Below are positions 25,168 through 34,782 of a stretch of DNA of 40,013 nucleotides, in pieces; position 1 is the stretch's first letter, and the number at the start of each line of letters is the position of its first letter. The translations under genes and the position numbers were made by a program. The stretch is from assembly GCA_017410245.1 (NCBI GenBank), contig JAFQRE010000044.1, forward strand, positions 1 through 40,013, written 5' to 3'. The notes below the pieces were generated by a model. That model was not told the DNA's origin and ran no database searches. It worked only from the letters and a program-made list of their open reading frames with translations. This DNA is from Bacteroidaceae bacterium (lineage in GTDB: Bacteria > Bacteroidota > Bacteroidia > Bacteroidales > Barnesiellaceae_A).

Positions 25168-25893
25168 ATGGGAAGAGCGTTTGAATACCGCAAAGCCAGA
25201 AAGATGAAACGTTGGGGCAACATGTCCCGCACATTTACCAAAATTGGTAAGGAAATCACAATTGCCGTAAAAGCCGGTGGTCCCGACCCCGATGGCAACC
25301 CCCGTCTGCGTGCCTTGATGCAAAATGCCAAGGCTGCCAACATGCCCAAAGAGAATGTTGAGCGCGCTATCAAGAAAGCAACCGATAAAGATGCAGGCGA
25401 CTACAAGGAGATAATCTACGAAGGATATGGCCCTCATGGCATAGCTATCGTCGTAGAGACAGCTACCGACAACCACACTCGTACCGTAGCCAACGTACGC
25501 AGCTACTTCAACAAGGCCGGTGGCTCATTGGGTACTACAGGTTCACTCTCGTTCATGTTCGAGCACAAGTGTGTATTCCACATCAAACCCAAAGATGGTG
25601 TATCGATCGAAGATCTTGAACTCGAATTGATAGACTACGGTGTTGATGAACTCGAGGCCGATGACGAAGAGATTGTACTCTACGGTGCATTCGAGTCGAA
25701 CAGCGAAATTCAAAAATACTTGGAGGAAAACGGTTTTGAAATCGTAAGCTCAGAGTTTGAGCGTATCCCCAACGACGTTAAAGAACTCGATGCCGAGCAA
25801 CGTGCCTCTATCGAGAAACTCATCGAGCGCCTCGAAGATGACGAAGACGTACAAAACGTATTCCACAACATGAAAGAAGAGGACGAGGAGTAA
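25168..25893 (+). CDS. YebC/PmpR/TACO1 family protein
   Basis: 241-aa member of the YebC family, with GRAFEYRKARKMKRWGNMS at the N-terminus, GPDPDGNPRLRALMQNAK and MPKENVERAIKKATDKDAGDY, GTTGSLSFMF, and an acidic second and third domain. Family members act on translation of stalled (for example proline-rich) ribosomes or as transcription regulators; sequence does not separate the two roles. The length is normal. It is 44 nt downstream of pheT and ends before a bidirectional terminator. Confidence 0.94.
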   Translation: MGRAFEYRKARKMKRWGNMSRTFTKIGKEITIAVKAGGPDPDGNPRLRALMQNAKAANMPKENVERAIKKATDKDAGDYKEIIYEGYGPHGIAIVVETATDNHTRTVANVRSYFNKAGGSLGTTGSLSFMFEHKCVFHIKPKDGVSIEDLELELIDYGVDELEADDEEIVLYGAFESNSEIQKYLEENGFEIVSSEFERIPNDVKELDAEQRASIEKLIERLEDDEDVQNVFHNMKEEDEE

Positions 25894-25914
25894 TTCGCAC
25901 ACTCTCTTCATTAT

Positions 25915-25959
25915 AAAAGCAAACGCGGCGGTAGGAGATCTACCGTCGCGTTTGCTTTT
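25915..25959. terminator. Long bidirectional terminator hairpin
   Basis: 20-nt arms (25915-25934 and 25940-25959) pair with one G-T position over a 5-nt loop. The stem ends are A-rich and T-rich, and it lies between the convergent ends of the YebC gene (25893) and the lipoprotein gene (25977). Confidence 0.85.
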
Positions 25960-25976
25960 GCGGGCATTGTCACTTG

Positions 25977-27887
25977 TTATTGTTCTACCGACAACATGGT
26001 CTTCAATGGTACTGTCGTACGGTCTTTATTGCAACGTAAAGGTGCTCTTTCCATTGCCTCAAAAAACTCTTCGGCAGGCGAACAGCCGTCTCTTGTAAAC
26101 GTTATCTCCTTCGATCTCCACACCTCGGTAAAGTTACCATCGGCATCTTCGGCAACACCAAAGAAGATGTAGGGAACATCAAATTCATATAGATAACTGC
26201 CCTCTACTTCAGCCGGATCATCGGCAGTAAGCCCCTCAATAATTTGCTCATAACGGTAATTATCAAATTCGCTTGCATTCATAGCCGAGAAGTAGCATTT
26301 TGTAGCCTCCTCATCTACATTTGCTACAATATCAACTATAGCAAATTCTGAGAACATAGCATAATCAGGATTGAGCATGGCAACCTCGGAACCATTATAG
26401 TAGCAACCAATATTCAGAGAGAAGTCAAGATCGGCATATATTACTTCGGGGGTGGTAAATTTCAGACGTTGCAAACCGGTAGTAGCGACTCCTGCTTGAC
26501 ACCCGAATACAAGCAATTCATACTCGGTCGAAGGCAATAGGCCTGTTGCTGTCTCACTCATATTACCCGATGCATACTGAAGATTGAAGTTCTCTACTAT
26601 ATATTGTATAATCTCATCATCGCTCTCATTGGCAAAACGAGTCGATGCAACAAGGGTTGCCACATAAGTATCATCATTGGTTGTTTCGACACTCACATTA
26701 GCCTTGCGAGGATACAAATTGTCAACGGAAAGTGTAAATTGATTGTCCGACGCAGCAACATCACCGGTAGAGAAGTAATATGTCTCGGGCATCGTATTGA
26801 GCAACGCCTCATCATTCATACCAAAAGCCCATAGTACAAACTCGGTATTGGCATCAAGCTCGGTCTCCAAATGAGCCGTACCCTTATAGGCCAACTCATT
26901 GAAAATAAAGTGTAAGCCCTCTTCTGTGCTATCAAAGAATGAAGAGTATTGACCTTTATACTGTTCCCAATCGGCCTCACACAGAGCACGCAACCGCTCG
27001 GGTGATGTTCCGGGAGGTACATCTTTGGCCCAAAACACGCCATAGAAGAAATAGCCATCATAACCTTGTGGTGTGACATCTATTGCCACATTTGGGCCAT
27101 TCACTTCAACATTAAAATCGAAATGAAGAGTATATTCATTAATATCCGCAGTCTTTATAAGCAGACGTGATATCTCAGTGGTAGGCTTCATTGTTTCATT
27201 ATCGAAACCATAGGCATAGGCTACATATTCGGTATTGGGAGTAACATCTTTTATTTGGTGAGACAATTGCTCACCCTCATACATGAAAGTCTTGACAGCA
27301 TCAGACACATTGGTTCCAAAAGCTGTAGCAAAACTTTCGAAAATATCCATATCACTAGCCCACAGAGCCGAGTCATTTTCCATAAGACCATTTTCAAGGA
27401 TATACTCGCCATTACCAAGAATGAATACATAGGGCATATTCTTATCTTGAGGTATAATATCGAGCGTAATAGTTGTTGCTGCAACCGATACAAGATCTAT
27501 TTTGATAGAATACTCTTTACCCACACTTTGTTTCACCAATATGGTAGGATTGGGATATACACCAGGATAGAGCAACTCTATGCGACAGCTACGCTCGCTT
27601 GCCTCATAACTCTCCTCAACATCAAAGGCGATAACACTATCTTTAACCACAATATTTTTCACCCAGTCATGGACTTCGCTATTTATAGTAATATTGTCAC
27701 CTTCAGTAGGATTTTTCAATACATAGCCAACCTCAAAGTGTCCACCATCGGCAGTCACCTCAACAAGGGTTTGTTTAAGAGTAAGCTCACACTCTTGCGG
27801 GTCAGCGAATGGTTCATCACCCTTGCACCCTGTAAAGAGCGCAAGAGTCACCACTGAACACATTATCTTTAACCAAATATTTTTCAT
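25977..27887 (-). CDS. BACON/Fn3-like lipoprotein
   Basis: 636-aa predicted lipoprotein with lipobox LFTGC (Cys21). Residues about 35-120 look like a BACON domain (VEVTADGGHFEVGYVLKNP ... ILVKQSV). After it come several Fn3-like or Ig-like repeats, each ending in a pattern such as TPNTEYVAYAYGFD, DANTEFVLWAFGMND and LPSTEYELLVFGCQ. This is typical of Bacteroidetes surface proteins that bind glycans or other outer-membrane partners. It is the third gene of a three-gene operon (gap 27 nt after the 745-aa gene). No catalytic motif is seen. Substrate unknown. Confidence 0.75.
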   Translation of the reverse strand: MKNIWLKIMCSVVTLALFTGCKGDEPFADPQECELTLKQTLVEVTADGGHFEVGYVLKNPTEGDNITINSEVHDWVKNIVVKDSVIAFDVEESYEASERSCRIELLYPGVYPNPTILVKQSVGKEYSIKIDLVSVAATTITLDIIPQDKNMPYVFILGNGEYILENGLMENDSALWASDMDIFESFATAFGTNVSDAVKTFMYEGEQLSHQIKDVTPNTEYVAYAYGFDNETMKPTTEISRLLIKTADINEYTLHFDFNVEVNGPNVAIDVTPQGYDGYFFYGVFWAKDVPPGTSPERLRALCEADWEQYKGQYSSFFDSTEEGLHFIFNELAYKGTAHLETELDANTEFVLWAFGMNDEALLNTMPETYYFSTGDVAASDNQFTLSVDNLYPRKANVSVETTNDDTYVATLVASTRFANESDDEIIQYIVENFNLQYASGNMSETATGLLPSTEYELLVFGCQAGVATTGLQRLKFTTPEVIYADLDFSLNIGCYYNGSEVAMLNPDYAMFSEFAIVDIVANVDEEATKCYFSAMNASEFDNYRYEQIIEGLTADDPAEVEGSYLYEFDVPYIFFGVAEDADGNFTEVWRSKEITFTRDGCSPAEEFFEAMERAPLRCNKDRTTVPLKTMLSVEQ

Positions 27888-27914
27888 TATATCTATAAAT
27901 TTTTTAAGAGATTA

Positions 27915-30152
27915 TTACTCGGCAGGCGAGCCTGCAATAGCACCACTGTATGCACCGGTAAAGTTGCGATCGTCATTGAGTGTTACATCAAAATCAAGGT
28001 CGTAAGTCTTATCGGCTTCGTTATAAGTAATATTCAATGTAGCCTCTTTATAGGCATTCTTATTACCATTGAATTCGCTATAATAACCATCTATATATTG
28101 ACCAGATGAACCGATAGTATATTGACCGGAAATAATATGATTGGCTTCGCTATCACCTGTACGCATATCAAATACGATGGTATATTTCTCATCGGCACTC
28201 TTTATAGTCAAAGCCCAATTGTCCGAATACCATTTTTTGGCAGTGAAAGTAGTCCACTCAATTTCATCGGGGACATCTTCGGGAACAGTAATGGGCATAC
28301 CTTCGATTTCTCCGGTATATGAGAGCTTAAAGATGCGACCATCGGCTATCCTGAATGACATATCGATAGAATAGGTTTTATTAGCCATATCAATATTTAC
28401 CGAAGCATTAGCATCTTTGGGACTATATTGTCCTTCTCCGGCAACTCTCAATGAAGAAGCTTCAGCATTTAAATAACGTCCATCTTCACTACTATTCAAG
28501 CGGTAATAGCCGGCAGGCAGGTAGTCCGATGCAGGGCAATAAGCATCTAATATAAGGAGATAATTATCTTTACCATCAACAGTTTGTGCAAATGAGAGAT
28601 ACCAATTGGTATTGTTATTATAAGCTGTTGCAGTAGCCGAGTTGAGTATTACTTCGATAATCTCGTCCGATTGTTCAAGAGATATACCTTCGATAGAGCC
28701 TTCATAATCAACTTCAACAACACAGTTCCCTTCCAATGTACCATAGAAAGCCAACATATACTTTTGCAAATCCCAATCGATGTCAACATGAAGCGAACCG
28801 GTAAGGAATTTACGGTCTTCGGTCTCACCGGCAAGGGTAAAGGTAGAGGTAATGGCATCAAATTGTCCGGGGGCAACGATGTCGGGATTTACCTCTTCTT
28901 GCTCGGTCGATGTATTGATAACATATATATTATTGGCAATATAGGGTGCGTTGAATGCATTGCAAAGGTTAAATTTGGCTACGTTACCGGCAGCATCAGC
29001 AAGATTGAGAGTCCAATTTTTACCATTATCGGCTGTTGTGGCTGAGGCTGTATTGAATGTAGTTGCCACAGTAATGATGTCAATAACGGGCATACCGTCA
29101 ACATCACCGGTATAAGAAGCTTGAAGATGGCGACCATCTTTAAGAATAAGATCTATATCAAAAGTATAAGCCTTTGTATCGGGATCGATACTAACAACAG
29201 CTTGACCGCTCTTCAGTTGAACACCATTGTCGTAACCATAAGTCGAGTAACGATATGAACTGATACAATCGGGGTCGGTCGACTCTTTAACCTCGTAAGT
29301 ACCTGCAGGGAGGTAATCTTTATTGGGATCGCCATAGAAGTCGAGACTCAAGGTCTTATCGTTATAGGCAAAGTTATCCTCTTCGTTAGCATCTTCATAA
29401 GAGAACATCATAAAGTAAGAAGAGCTATATTTTGTACCACGAGCACGGGTATACTCATGCTTGATAACCAATGAGGGGTCATCCTCTGTTTGGAACGCGA
29501 TAGGCTCAATCATCGTTGTTTGACCGGCACCTTCGGCAGCTACAAGCAGTTTGTATTCGGTAGAGCACTCCAAGCCGGTTACCTCGACCGACTCTTTGCT
29601 ACCTACCGGCACCGACTCACCGTTGAGCAAGACAAACGATACAGAAGGCTCCTCTTTCGATGCAAGCATTACGACATAAGAGATTTTCTCGGCGTTGGTT
29701 GAGTTTACACGGAAGTTCATTTTCTCATGGTCAACTTGCACAATCTCGGCCGATACGATAAGATCCTCGGGCGATTTGGTAGTAACATACAACGTGTTCG
29801 AACCGGATTGTTTAGCCACATTCTTAGCTGCAGCTATAACTTTATAGCTTGTCTCCGGCTCAAGCGATTCTGATGTCACGACAGCTTTACCCTCTTCATC
29901 AAGTGTAATTTCAGTACCCTCTTCAAGAATTGTTTCAAGTGTAGGAGCCTCCTCTTCATTACCAAGTAGCATATAACGAGCTGACTTGGCATTCTCGGTC
30001 TCCACCTCGAAAGTTACCGAATTGATATCGGTTGTTACTAACTTTAACTCAACTCGAGGTTGTTCTTCGTTATTAGGTAATTCATCATTTTTTTCGCAAC
30101 TCCACAGACCAAATGTCAATGTTGCCAATGCTAATAAAGCAATCTTTTTCAT
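27915..30152 (-). CDS. Lipoprotein with four tandem repeat modules
   Basis: 745-aa predicted lipoprotein (lipobox LWSC, Cys19). Two Fn3-like domains come first (about 34-128 and 130-224). Then four copies of a roughly 130-residue module follow at about 228-360, 361-491, 492-622 and 628-745. Each carries a block like YLPAGTYEVKES or its variants and a strand series like IDPDTKAYTFDID ... LKDGRHLQASYTGDVDGMP. The second copy is the most diverged. I know no named family for this repeat; it resembles putative Bacteroidetes surface glycan-binding or adhesion modules. It is the middle gene of the operon. The three genes lie 21 and 27 nt apart. Confidence 0.75.
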   Translation of the reverse strand: MKKIALLALATLTFGLWSCEKNDELPNNEEQPRVELKLVTTDINSVTFEVETENAKSARYMLLGNEEEAPTLETILEEGTEITLDEEGKAVVTSESLEPETSYKVIAAAKNVAKQSGSNTLYVTTKSPEDLIVSAEIVQVDHEKMNFRVNSTNAEKISYVVMLASKEEPSVSFVLLNGESVPVGSKESVEVTGLECSTEYKLLVAAEGAGQTTMIEPIAFQTEDDPSLVIKHEYTRARGTKYSSSYFMMFSYEDANEEDNFAYNDKTLSLDFYGDPNKDYLPAGTYEVKESTDPDCISSYRYSTYGYDNGVQLKSGQAVVSIDPDTKAYTFDIDLILKDGRHLQASYTGDVDGMPVIDIITVATTFNTASATTADNGKNWTLNLADAAGNVAKFNLCNAFNAPYIANNIYVINTSTEQEEVNPDIVAPGQFDAITSTFTLAGETEDRKFLTGSLHVDIDWDLQKYMLAFYGTLEGNCVVEVDYEGSIEGISLEQSDEIIEVILNSATATAYNNNTNWYLSFAQTVDGKDNYLLILDAYCPASDYLPAGYYRLNSSEDGRYLNAEASSLRVAGEGQYSPKDANASVNIDMANKTYSIDMSFRIADGRIFKLSYTGEIEGMPITVPEDVPDEIEWTTFTAKKWYSDNWALTIKSADEKYTIVFDMRTGDSEANHIISGQYTIGSSGQYIDGYYSEFNGNKNAYKEATLNITYNEADKTYDLDFDVTLNDDRNFTGAYSGAIAGSPAE

Positions 30153-30173
30153 GATATAATATTTTAAAGTTAA

Positions 30174-31577
30174 TTATTTACGTGTCAACACAATATTGCT
30201 ACAGCCATAGTAGTAGCCCATCCAACCAAATCCCTCGAAGTTATAACACAAACCGGGATATACACCTTCCATAGAGGCCGGTGACTGGATAGTAATAGTA
30301 TTGTAATCGTCCGAAACTACTACCTCAAAATTGGTATCGGTATAAATCATTGTACCATCAGACTTGGCATTGAGCATGAAACAATCACCGAAGAAAAGCC
30401 AACCCAATATCGAGTTACAAGCCTTACCATCCATTGTTACGACATCACCTTCGGCAATGTTAAACACCCACTTAGGTCCCCATTTATTTTCGGGTTCTTC
30501 GATACCCTCATCAATAAGTGCATTGACACCATAATAAGGTATATTGCACCAGCCATCGACAGTTGCAATGAGCTGATTCATGGCACGATAGTCGTAGTCA
30601 TAATCATCAACCGAAGCCATGATATTCACAGTAAAGTTATTTGTTATAGGAGCTTCATAGAGGTCCGATATGGTTTGCATACCTTCCCATTCTCCCAACA
30701 ATAGTTCGAATAACTCCGACTCAACACGCTCTTGCACTTGCTCCTCTTGTGTTACAAACACTTCGCTTACTACAAAGCGATTGAGTTGCTCATCAATTGC
30801 CATAACAAGTACCATATATTCAGTGGCAGGTTTCAAGCCCTTATGCTCAACAGCCTCGGCGACATATTTGCGCGTACCCACGTTCATGGCATGATAAGAT
30901 AAAAATGCATTCTCATCCTCAAGTTCGGCCAACATAGCCTCGGCCTTGGTACGCTCGGCAAAGTAGTACCAATACTCTGTAATACCACTTGAAGGTGTAA
31001 CATCTACCACCATCGAGTGAGTCGAGGCAGTGGCTGCAAGCTCAACATGCTCGCTTGACATTTGGACAGCAGGAGTTGAGAACTCACACAAGCATATCTC
31101 ATCGTCACCGGTAGCATCCCAATAGAACGCAAAGATATAGAAATCGCATTCGGGACGAAAACCGGCATTATTCAATATATTGAGTTGATCACCCTTCATA
31201 AGCATAGATGCAATCACTTCTTCATAGGGAGTACCGGTAAATTCGGCAAGTTTCTCGGCTCCTTCTATAAGTTCATTTTTAAGATTGGTAAGATTGATCT
31301 CCGAATAGCGTGCTTTCGATATAATATCATAATAATACAATCTTGTTTTGTCCGAGGGTTTTATATCAAATGTAACCGAATAGGCAGCAAGCTTGTCATC
31401 TTGAACATTTATACAGAAGTTTACCTCCGGATCATCGGGATTGGAAACTTCGGTAGTGTCTTTGGGATTTTCTACCGGATCTTTATCATCATCGCCGGTA
31501 ACTGGTAGTTCTTTTTCACAACCGGCAAAGGGAAGAAGTGCCAGAACTGCACAGATAGTAAATAATATTTTCTTCAT
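30174..31577 (-). CDS. Fn3-like lipoprotein, first gene of the operon
   Basis: 467-aa predicted lipoprotein with lipobox PFAGC (Cys20), then a charged, Pro/Asp-rich linker (VTGDDDKDPVENPKDTTEV). Two Fn3-like segments follow, with LKPATEYMVLVMAIDEQ marking one strand pair. The last third (LFELLLGEWEGMQTISDLYEAP onward) looks like a separate beta-rich domain that starts with LLGEWEG and ends YYGCSNIVLTRK. It is the promoter-proximal gene, divergent from the TPR-HTH regulator with 154 nt between. A surface role is inferred; the ligand is unknown. Confidence 0.72.
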   Translation of the reverse strand: MKKILFTICAVLALLPFAGCEKELPVTGDDDKDPVENPKDTTEVSNPDDPEVNFCINVQDDKLAAYSVTFDIKPSDKTRLYYYDIISKARYSEINLTNLKNELIEGAEKLAEFTGTPYEEVIASMLMKGDQLNILNNAGFRPECDFYIFAFYWDATGDDEICLCEFSTPAVQMSSEHVELAATASTHSMVVDVTPSSGITEYWYYFAERTKAEAMLAELEDENAFLSYHAMNVGTRKYVAEAVEHKGLKPATEYMVLVMAIDEQLNRFVVSEVFVTQEEQVQERVESELFELLLGEWEGMQTISDLYEAPITNNFTVNIMASVDDYDYDYRAMNQLIATVDGWCNIPYYGVNALIDEGIEEPENKWGPKWVFNIAEGDVVTMDGKACNSILGWLFFGDCFMLNAKSDGTMIYTDTNFEVVVSDDYNTITIQSPASMEGVYPGLCYNFEGFGWMGYYYGCSNIVLTRK

Positions 31578-31618
31578 GTTTTTATAGGTATTAATTGATT
31601 TTCGAGCCGATTTCTACG

Positions 31619-31626
31619 CAAATTTA
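31619..31626 (-). promoter_or_regulatory. Promoter -7 element of the lipoprotein operon
   Basis: On the minus strand this reads TAAATTTG, matching TAnnTTTG, 41 nt upstream of the ATG at 31577. No good TTTG is in place; the nearby inverted repeat at 31652-31680 overlaps the -33 region. Confidence 0.4.
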
Positions 31627-31651
31627 GAAATCAAAATACAAGGAAATAGAT

Positions 31652-31680
31652 AAAATGTTATTATTTTAGCATAACATTTT
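31652..31680. promoter_or_regulatory. Inverted repeat between the divergent regulator and lipoprotein operon
   Basis: Arms AAAATGTTA (31652-31660) and TAACATTTT (31672-31680) are perfect complements around an 11-nt spacer. It lies between the two -7 boxes (31619-31626 on minus, 31694-31701 on plus), a typical place for an operator of the divergent regulator. Confidence 0.5.
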
Positions 31681-31693
31681 GAAATTTTATCAT

Positions 31694-31701
31694 TACATTT
31701 G
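31694..31701 (+). promoter_or_regulatory. Promoter -7 element of the TPR-HTH regulator
   Basis: TACATTTG matches TAnnTTTG, 30 nt upstream of the ATG at 31732. The repeat at 31652-31680 ends 13 nt upstream of it. Confidence 0.45.
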
Positions 31702-31731
31702 TGATACATTTTAAACTAACACTCTTATTAT

Positions 31732-33477
31732 ATGCAAGTTATACAATATAACATTTTCACCCACATACGCACAGCCATTTTTGCCATCATATGGATAGTA
31801 TCATTGGTTATAAACACCACCGATGCTCAACAATTTTCATCAAAAACAATGGCCAACAACATGGAGAAATTCATGAAGCAACGCGCTACCGATAGAGATG
31901 TTGCCTACAAATATGCCGAGCAAATTCTTGCCGACCTCGACAGTACCATTGTTGGAGAAGATGTTGCCACTCTACATGATTTTATGTCGGAATACTACGA
32001 AAACACGCTTTATAAATTTGACAAGGCACTATATCACCAATTACGAGCCTACAGCATATACCAAGCCATGAACAACCACCCGGGCATGACACGTTCACAA
32101 GCACTATTGAGTCGCTTATACTTGCGCAACGGCGATTATCACAACTCGTTCAGTTATAGCGTAAAGGCACTTGAGGGTGGCAGAGCAATAGGCGATTCGA
32201 CAATTGTACGAGAAGCATACTTGGCCTTGGAACAAGTCAATTACTTCTACAATCACAATCAAGAGCAAGCACTTGAATATAACAATCATGTTGCACAAAG
32301 CTACGACAACCGCGAAGAAGCACACCAATGCGTGCGAGCCTTAAATAACCGATTCAACTACGAATTGACACCGGACGAGGTAGATGATATACTCAAACGT
32401 TGTGAAAATATTTGTACTCAATATGGCTTTAACGACCAATTGCTAAACGTATATCTCAATGTAGCAATGCAAGAATTTGTCTTTGAGAACTTCGACAAGA
32501 CAGAGTTTTACTTAGACCAAGCCAAGTCGCTGATTACCAACTTTAAAGAAGAGGGCTACTACTACTCGGCATTGGGATTTTACTATCTCAATATCGGAAA
32601 GGAGTCACAAGCCATTGAAGCCTTGAAACACTCTATTACGCTACTTAACAATGGCGACTTTGACACAAAGAATGTACACTCATACTTTCTATTACAAGAT
32701 ATATACTACAACCAAGGACACTTTCGAGAGGCTTACGAAGCCCTTATGGCATTTGCCGAGACCTATACTCGCCAACACAACAGCCAAAACATTGTAGAAT
32801 TGTCAAAGCTTATAAGCAACATGGAAATAGAGCGCAACGAGCAAGAACATTTGCGTCGCGAGGAACAATATCAACGCCAACAAGAACATAACAGGCTCAT
32901 TACTATATATTATGCACTCTCTATCATCATTCTATTGATAGTAGGACTCTTGCTACATTCTCGCTACCGTCTTGAGCGAAGAAATCGTGAATTACAACGT
33001 GCCAAGACCGAACAAGAACTCAATCATAAAAACGAAATTATCAAGATACAGAAACTACAACAATATCAAGAACAAAATAATATAGATAAGCTCTCAGAGG
33101 AGCTTGGCAAAATTGCCATGTTAGGCAACCAACGAGAAATGCAAAATCAACTGCGCCATATCATTCATCGGTTGCAAAACAACACCAAGTCGGGCAACGC
33201 ATGGGCTGAAGTAGAGATGACTCTTGCTGGTGGCAACAATGCATTCTATGAAAATCTGTTGAAAGATTTTCCCAATCTCACCAAGAACGAACGCAAACTG
33301 TGTCTCTTCATACACATGAAAATGTCTACAAAAGAGATATCCGACATCACACATCAAAGTCTGGGTAGTATTAACGTGGCACGCTCACGCTTGCGCCAAA
33401 AATTTGGTCTTACGGGCGATGACACATCGCTCATTGCCTTCCTCGACCAATACAACACACAGCAAGCTACAGAATAA
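31732..33477 (+). CDS. Membrane-anchored TPR regulator with LuxR-like HTH
   Basis: 581-aa regulator of a Bacteroidetes type. A signal or N-terminal membrane segment covers about 1-32. TPR-like helical repeats occupy about 95-345 (for example LYLRNGDYHNSFSYSVKALEGG, YLNIGKESQAIEALKHSI). A membrane helix is at about 389-409, followed by a coiled coil (410-480) and a C-terminal HTH at about 512-572: FPNLTKNERKLCLF, MSTKEISDITHQSLGSINVARSRLRQKFGL. The TPR part would face the periplasm and the HTH part the cytoplasm, so it could sense a surface or periplasmic signal and bind DNA from the membrane. It diverges from the three-lipoprotein operon, which is its likely target. The ligand is unknown. Confidence 0.82.
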   Translation: MQVIQYNIFTHIRTAIFAIIWIVSLVINTTDAQQFSSKTMANNMEKFMKQRATDRDVAYKYAEQILADLDSTIVGEDVATLHDFMSEYYENTLYKFDKALYHQLRAYSIYQAMNNHPGMTRSQALLSRLYLRNGDYHNSFSYSVKALEGGRAIGDSTIVREAYLALEQVNYFYNHNQEQALEYNNHVAQSYDNREEAHQCVRALNNRFNYELTPDEVDDILKRCENICTQYGFNDQLLNVYLNVAMQEFVFENFDKTEFYLDQAKSLITNFKEEGYYYSALGFYYLNIGKESQAIEALKHSITLLNNGDFDTKNVHSYFLLQDIYYNQGHFREAYEALMAFAETYTRQHNSQNIVELSKLISNMEIERNEQEHLRREEQYQRQQEHNRLITIYYALSIIILLIVGLLLHSRYRLERRNRELQRAKTEQELNHKNEIIKIQKLQQYQEQNNIDKLSEELGKIAMLGNQREMQNQLRHIIHRLQNNTKSGNAWAEVEMTLAGGNNAFYENLLKDFPNLTKNERKLCLFIHMKMSTKEISDITHQSLGSINVARSRLRQKFGLTGDDTSLIAFLDQYNTQQATE

Positions 33478-33485
33478 ATGACATA

Positions 33486-34754
33486 CTATTTCTCCTTGGC
33501 CTTTACTACCAATATATCGCGAAAGGAGGTAGTATAACAAGGCGATAGGTGGTCGCTGTGGGCTTGCCATGCTTTACGTCCGCCTTCGGCACCCAAGCGT
33601 ATAGCTTTATATCCGGCTTGCTTATTAACACTATCCATCACCTGCATGAGCCTATGATGCTTGTCTCGATCGACGGTATCGTATAGACTCAACTGCACAT
33701 TGTTACGAGGCACTATTTGCCCCAGTATCACTCCGGCTTTCTTGTAGGCCTCGCCGGCACGAAACACCGACATAAGTGCACGACGGGCATACTGCAACAA
33801 CTCGATAGTACTATCGGAGGCTACCGGCAGGGTGTGCTGCAATGCTCCCACATACCTTCCGGGCCCGCAACCTCTACCTTTCAGAAATACCATTATCGTG
33901 CCGGCAGCCGAGCCTTCACGTCGCAAACGAGTAGCCGCCGTTGCCGTAAAATTGGCCACAGCCTCATACACATCGTCAAACGAAGTAACAGCCTGACCAA
34001 AAGTGCGAGAAACAGTAATAGATTGACGTGCAGCCGGAGCCTCATCTACGGCATAGCACACCTCGCCCTGCAACTCGCGCCAAGTTCGTTCACCCTCAAT
34101 CGTGTAGCTACTACGCACCCTCTCGCGGGACAGTCGAGTAAAATCCCATGCCGTATTTACGCCTGCTTCTATCATCTTCGGTGCCAAGCGTCGTCCCACA
34201 CCCCACACATCTCCTATAGGACACTCCATCAGAGCAATGGCACACTGGTCGGGGGTGGCAAGGTGGCACACGCCACCATATCGGGCTATCTTCTTGGCTC
34301 GATGCGAAGCAATCTTGGCAAGAGTCTTAGTGGTAGCGATACCTATACTCACCGGTATGCCCACATGTCGCATCACCGTATCGGCAATAGCGCGTGCATA
34401 GGCCTCAACACCATAGGGCATGGGCAGACCATCGAGCGATAGAAAGGCCTCATCGATGCTGTACACCTCGACCTCGGGCGAAAACTGCGACAATACCGAC
34501 ATGACACGTCGCGATATGTCGCCATACAAGATGTGATTGGACGAAAAAAGAGCCACTTGCTCTCGCTCAAAAAGTTCGCGTAGCTCAAAGGCCGGTTGCC
34601 CCATGCCTATACCCAAGGCTTTAGCCTCGTTACTACGAGCTATCACACAGCCATCGTTACCACTCAGCACAACAACCGGCCTACCATTCAATGCAGGATT
34701 GAACAATCGCTCACACGATGCAAAGAAGTTATTACAATCGACCAGCGCATACAT
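33486..34754 (-). CDS. umuC: Y-family DNA polymerase, UmuC type
   Basis: 422-aa translesion polymerase subunit. Motifs include MYALVDCNNFFASCERLF with Asp6, the catalytic pair YSIDEAFL (Asp101, Glu102), and SIGIATTKTLAKIASHRAK in the palm. The C-terminal part matches UmuC (NVQLSLYDTVDRDKHHRLMQVMDSVNK). With UmuD' it copies past damaged bases during the SOS response. It is 28 nt downstream of umuD, so both are in one transcript. It converges with the TPR-HTH regulator gene, leaving 8 nt; no terminator is visible there. Confidence 0.95.
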   Translation of the reverse strand: MYALVDCNNFFASCERLFNPALNGRPVVVLSGNDGCVIARSNEAKALGIGMGQPAFELRELFEREQVALFSSNHILYGDISRRVMSVLSQFSPEVEVYSIDEAFLSLDGLPMPYGVEAYARAIADTVMRHVGIPVSIGIATTKTLAKIASHRAKKIARYGGVCHLATPDQCAIALMECPIGDVWGVGRRLAPKMIEAGVNTAWDFTRLSRERVRSSYTIEGERTWRELQGEVCYAVDEAPAARQSITVSRTFGQAVTSFDDVYEAVANFTATAATRLRREGSAAGTIMVFLKGRGCGPGRYVGALQHTLPVASDSTIELLQYARRALMSVFRAGEAYKKAGVILGQIVPRNNVQLSLYDTVDRDKHHRLMQVMDSVNKQAGYKAIRLGAEGGRKAWQAHSDHLSPCYTTSFRDILVVKAKEK

Positions 34755-34782
34755 GACTATAGATAATATTGTGCATGAAACA

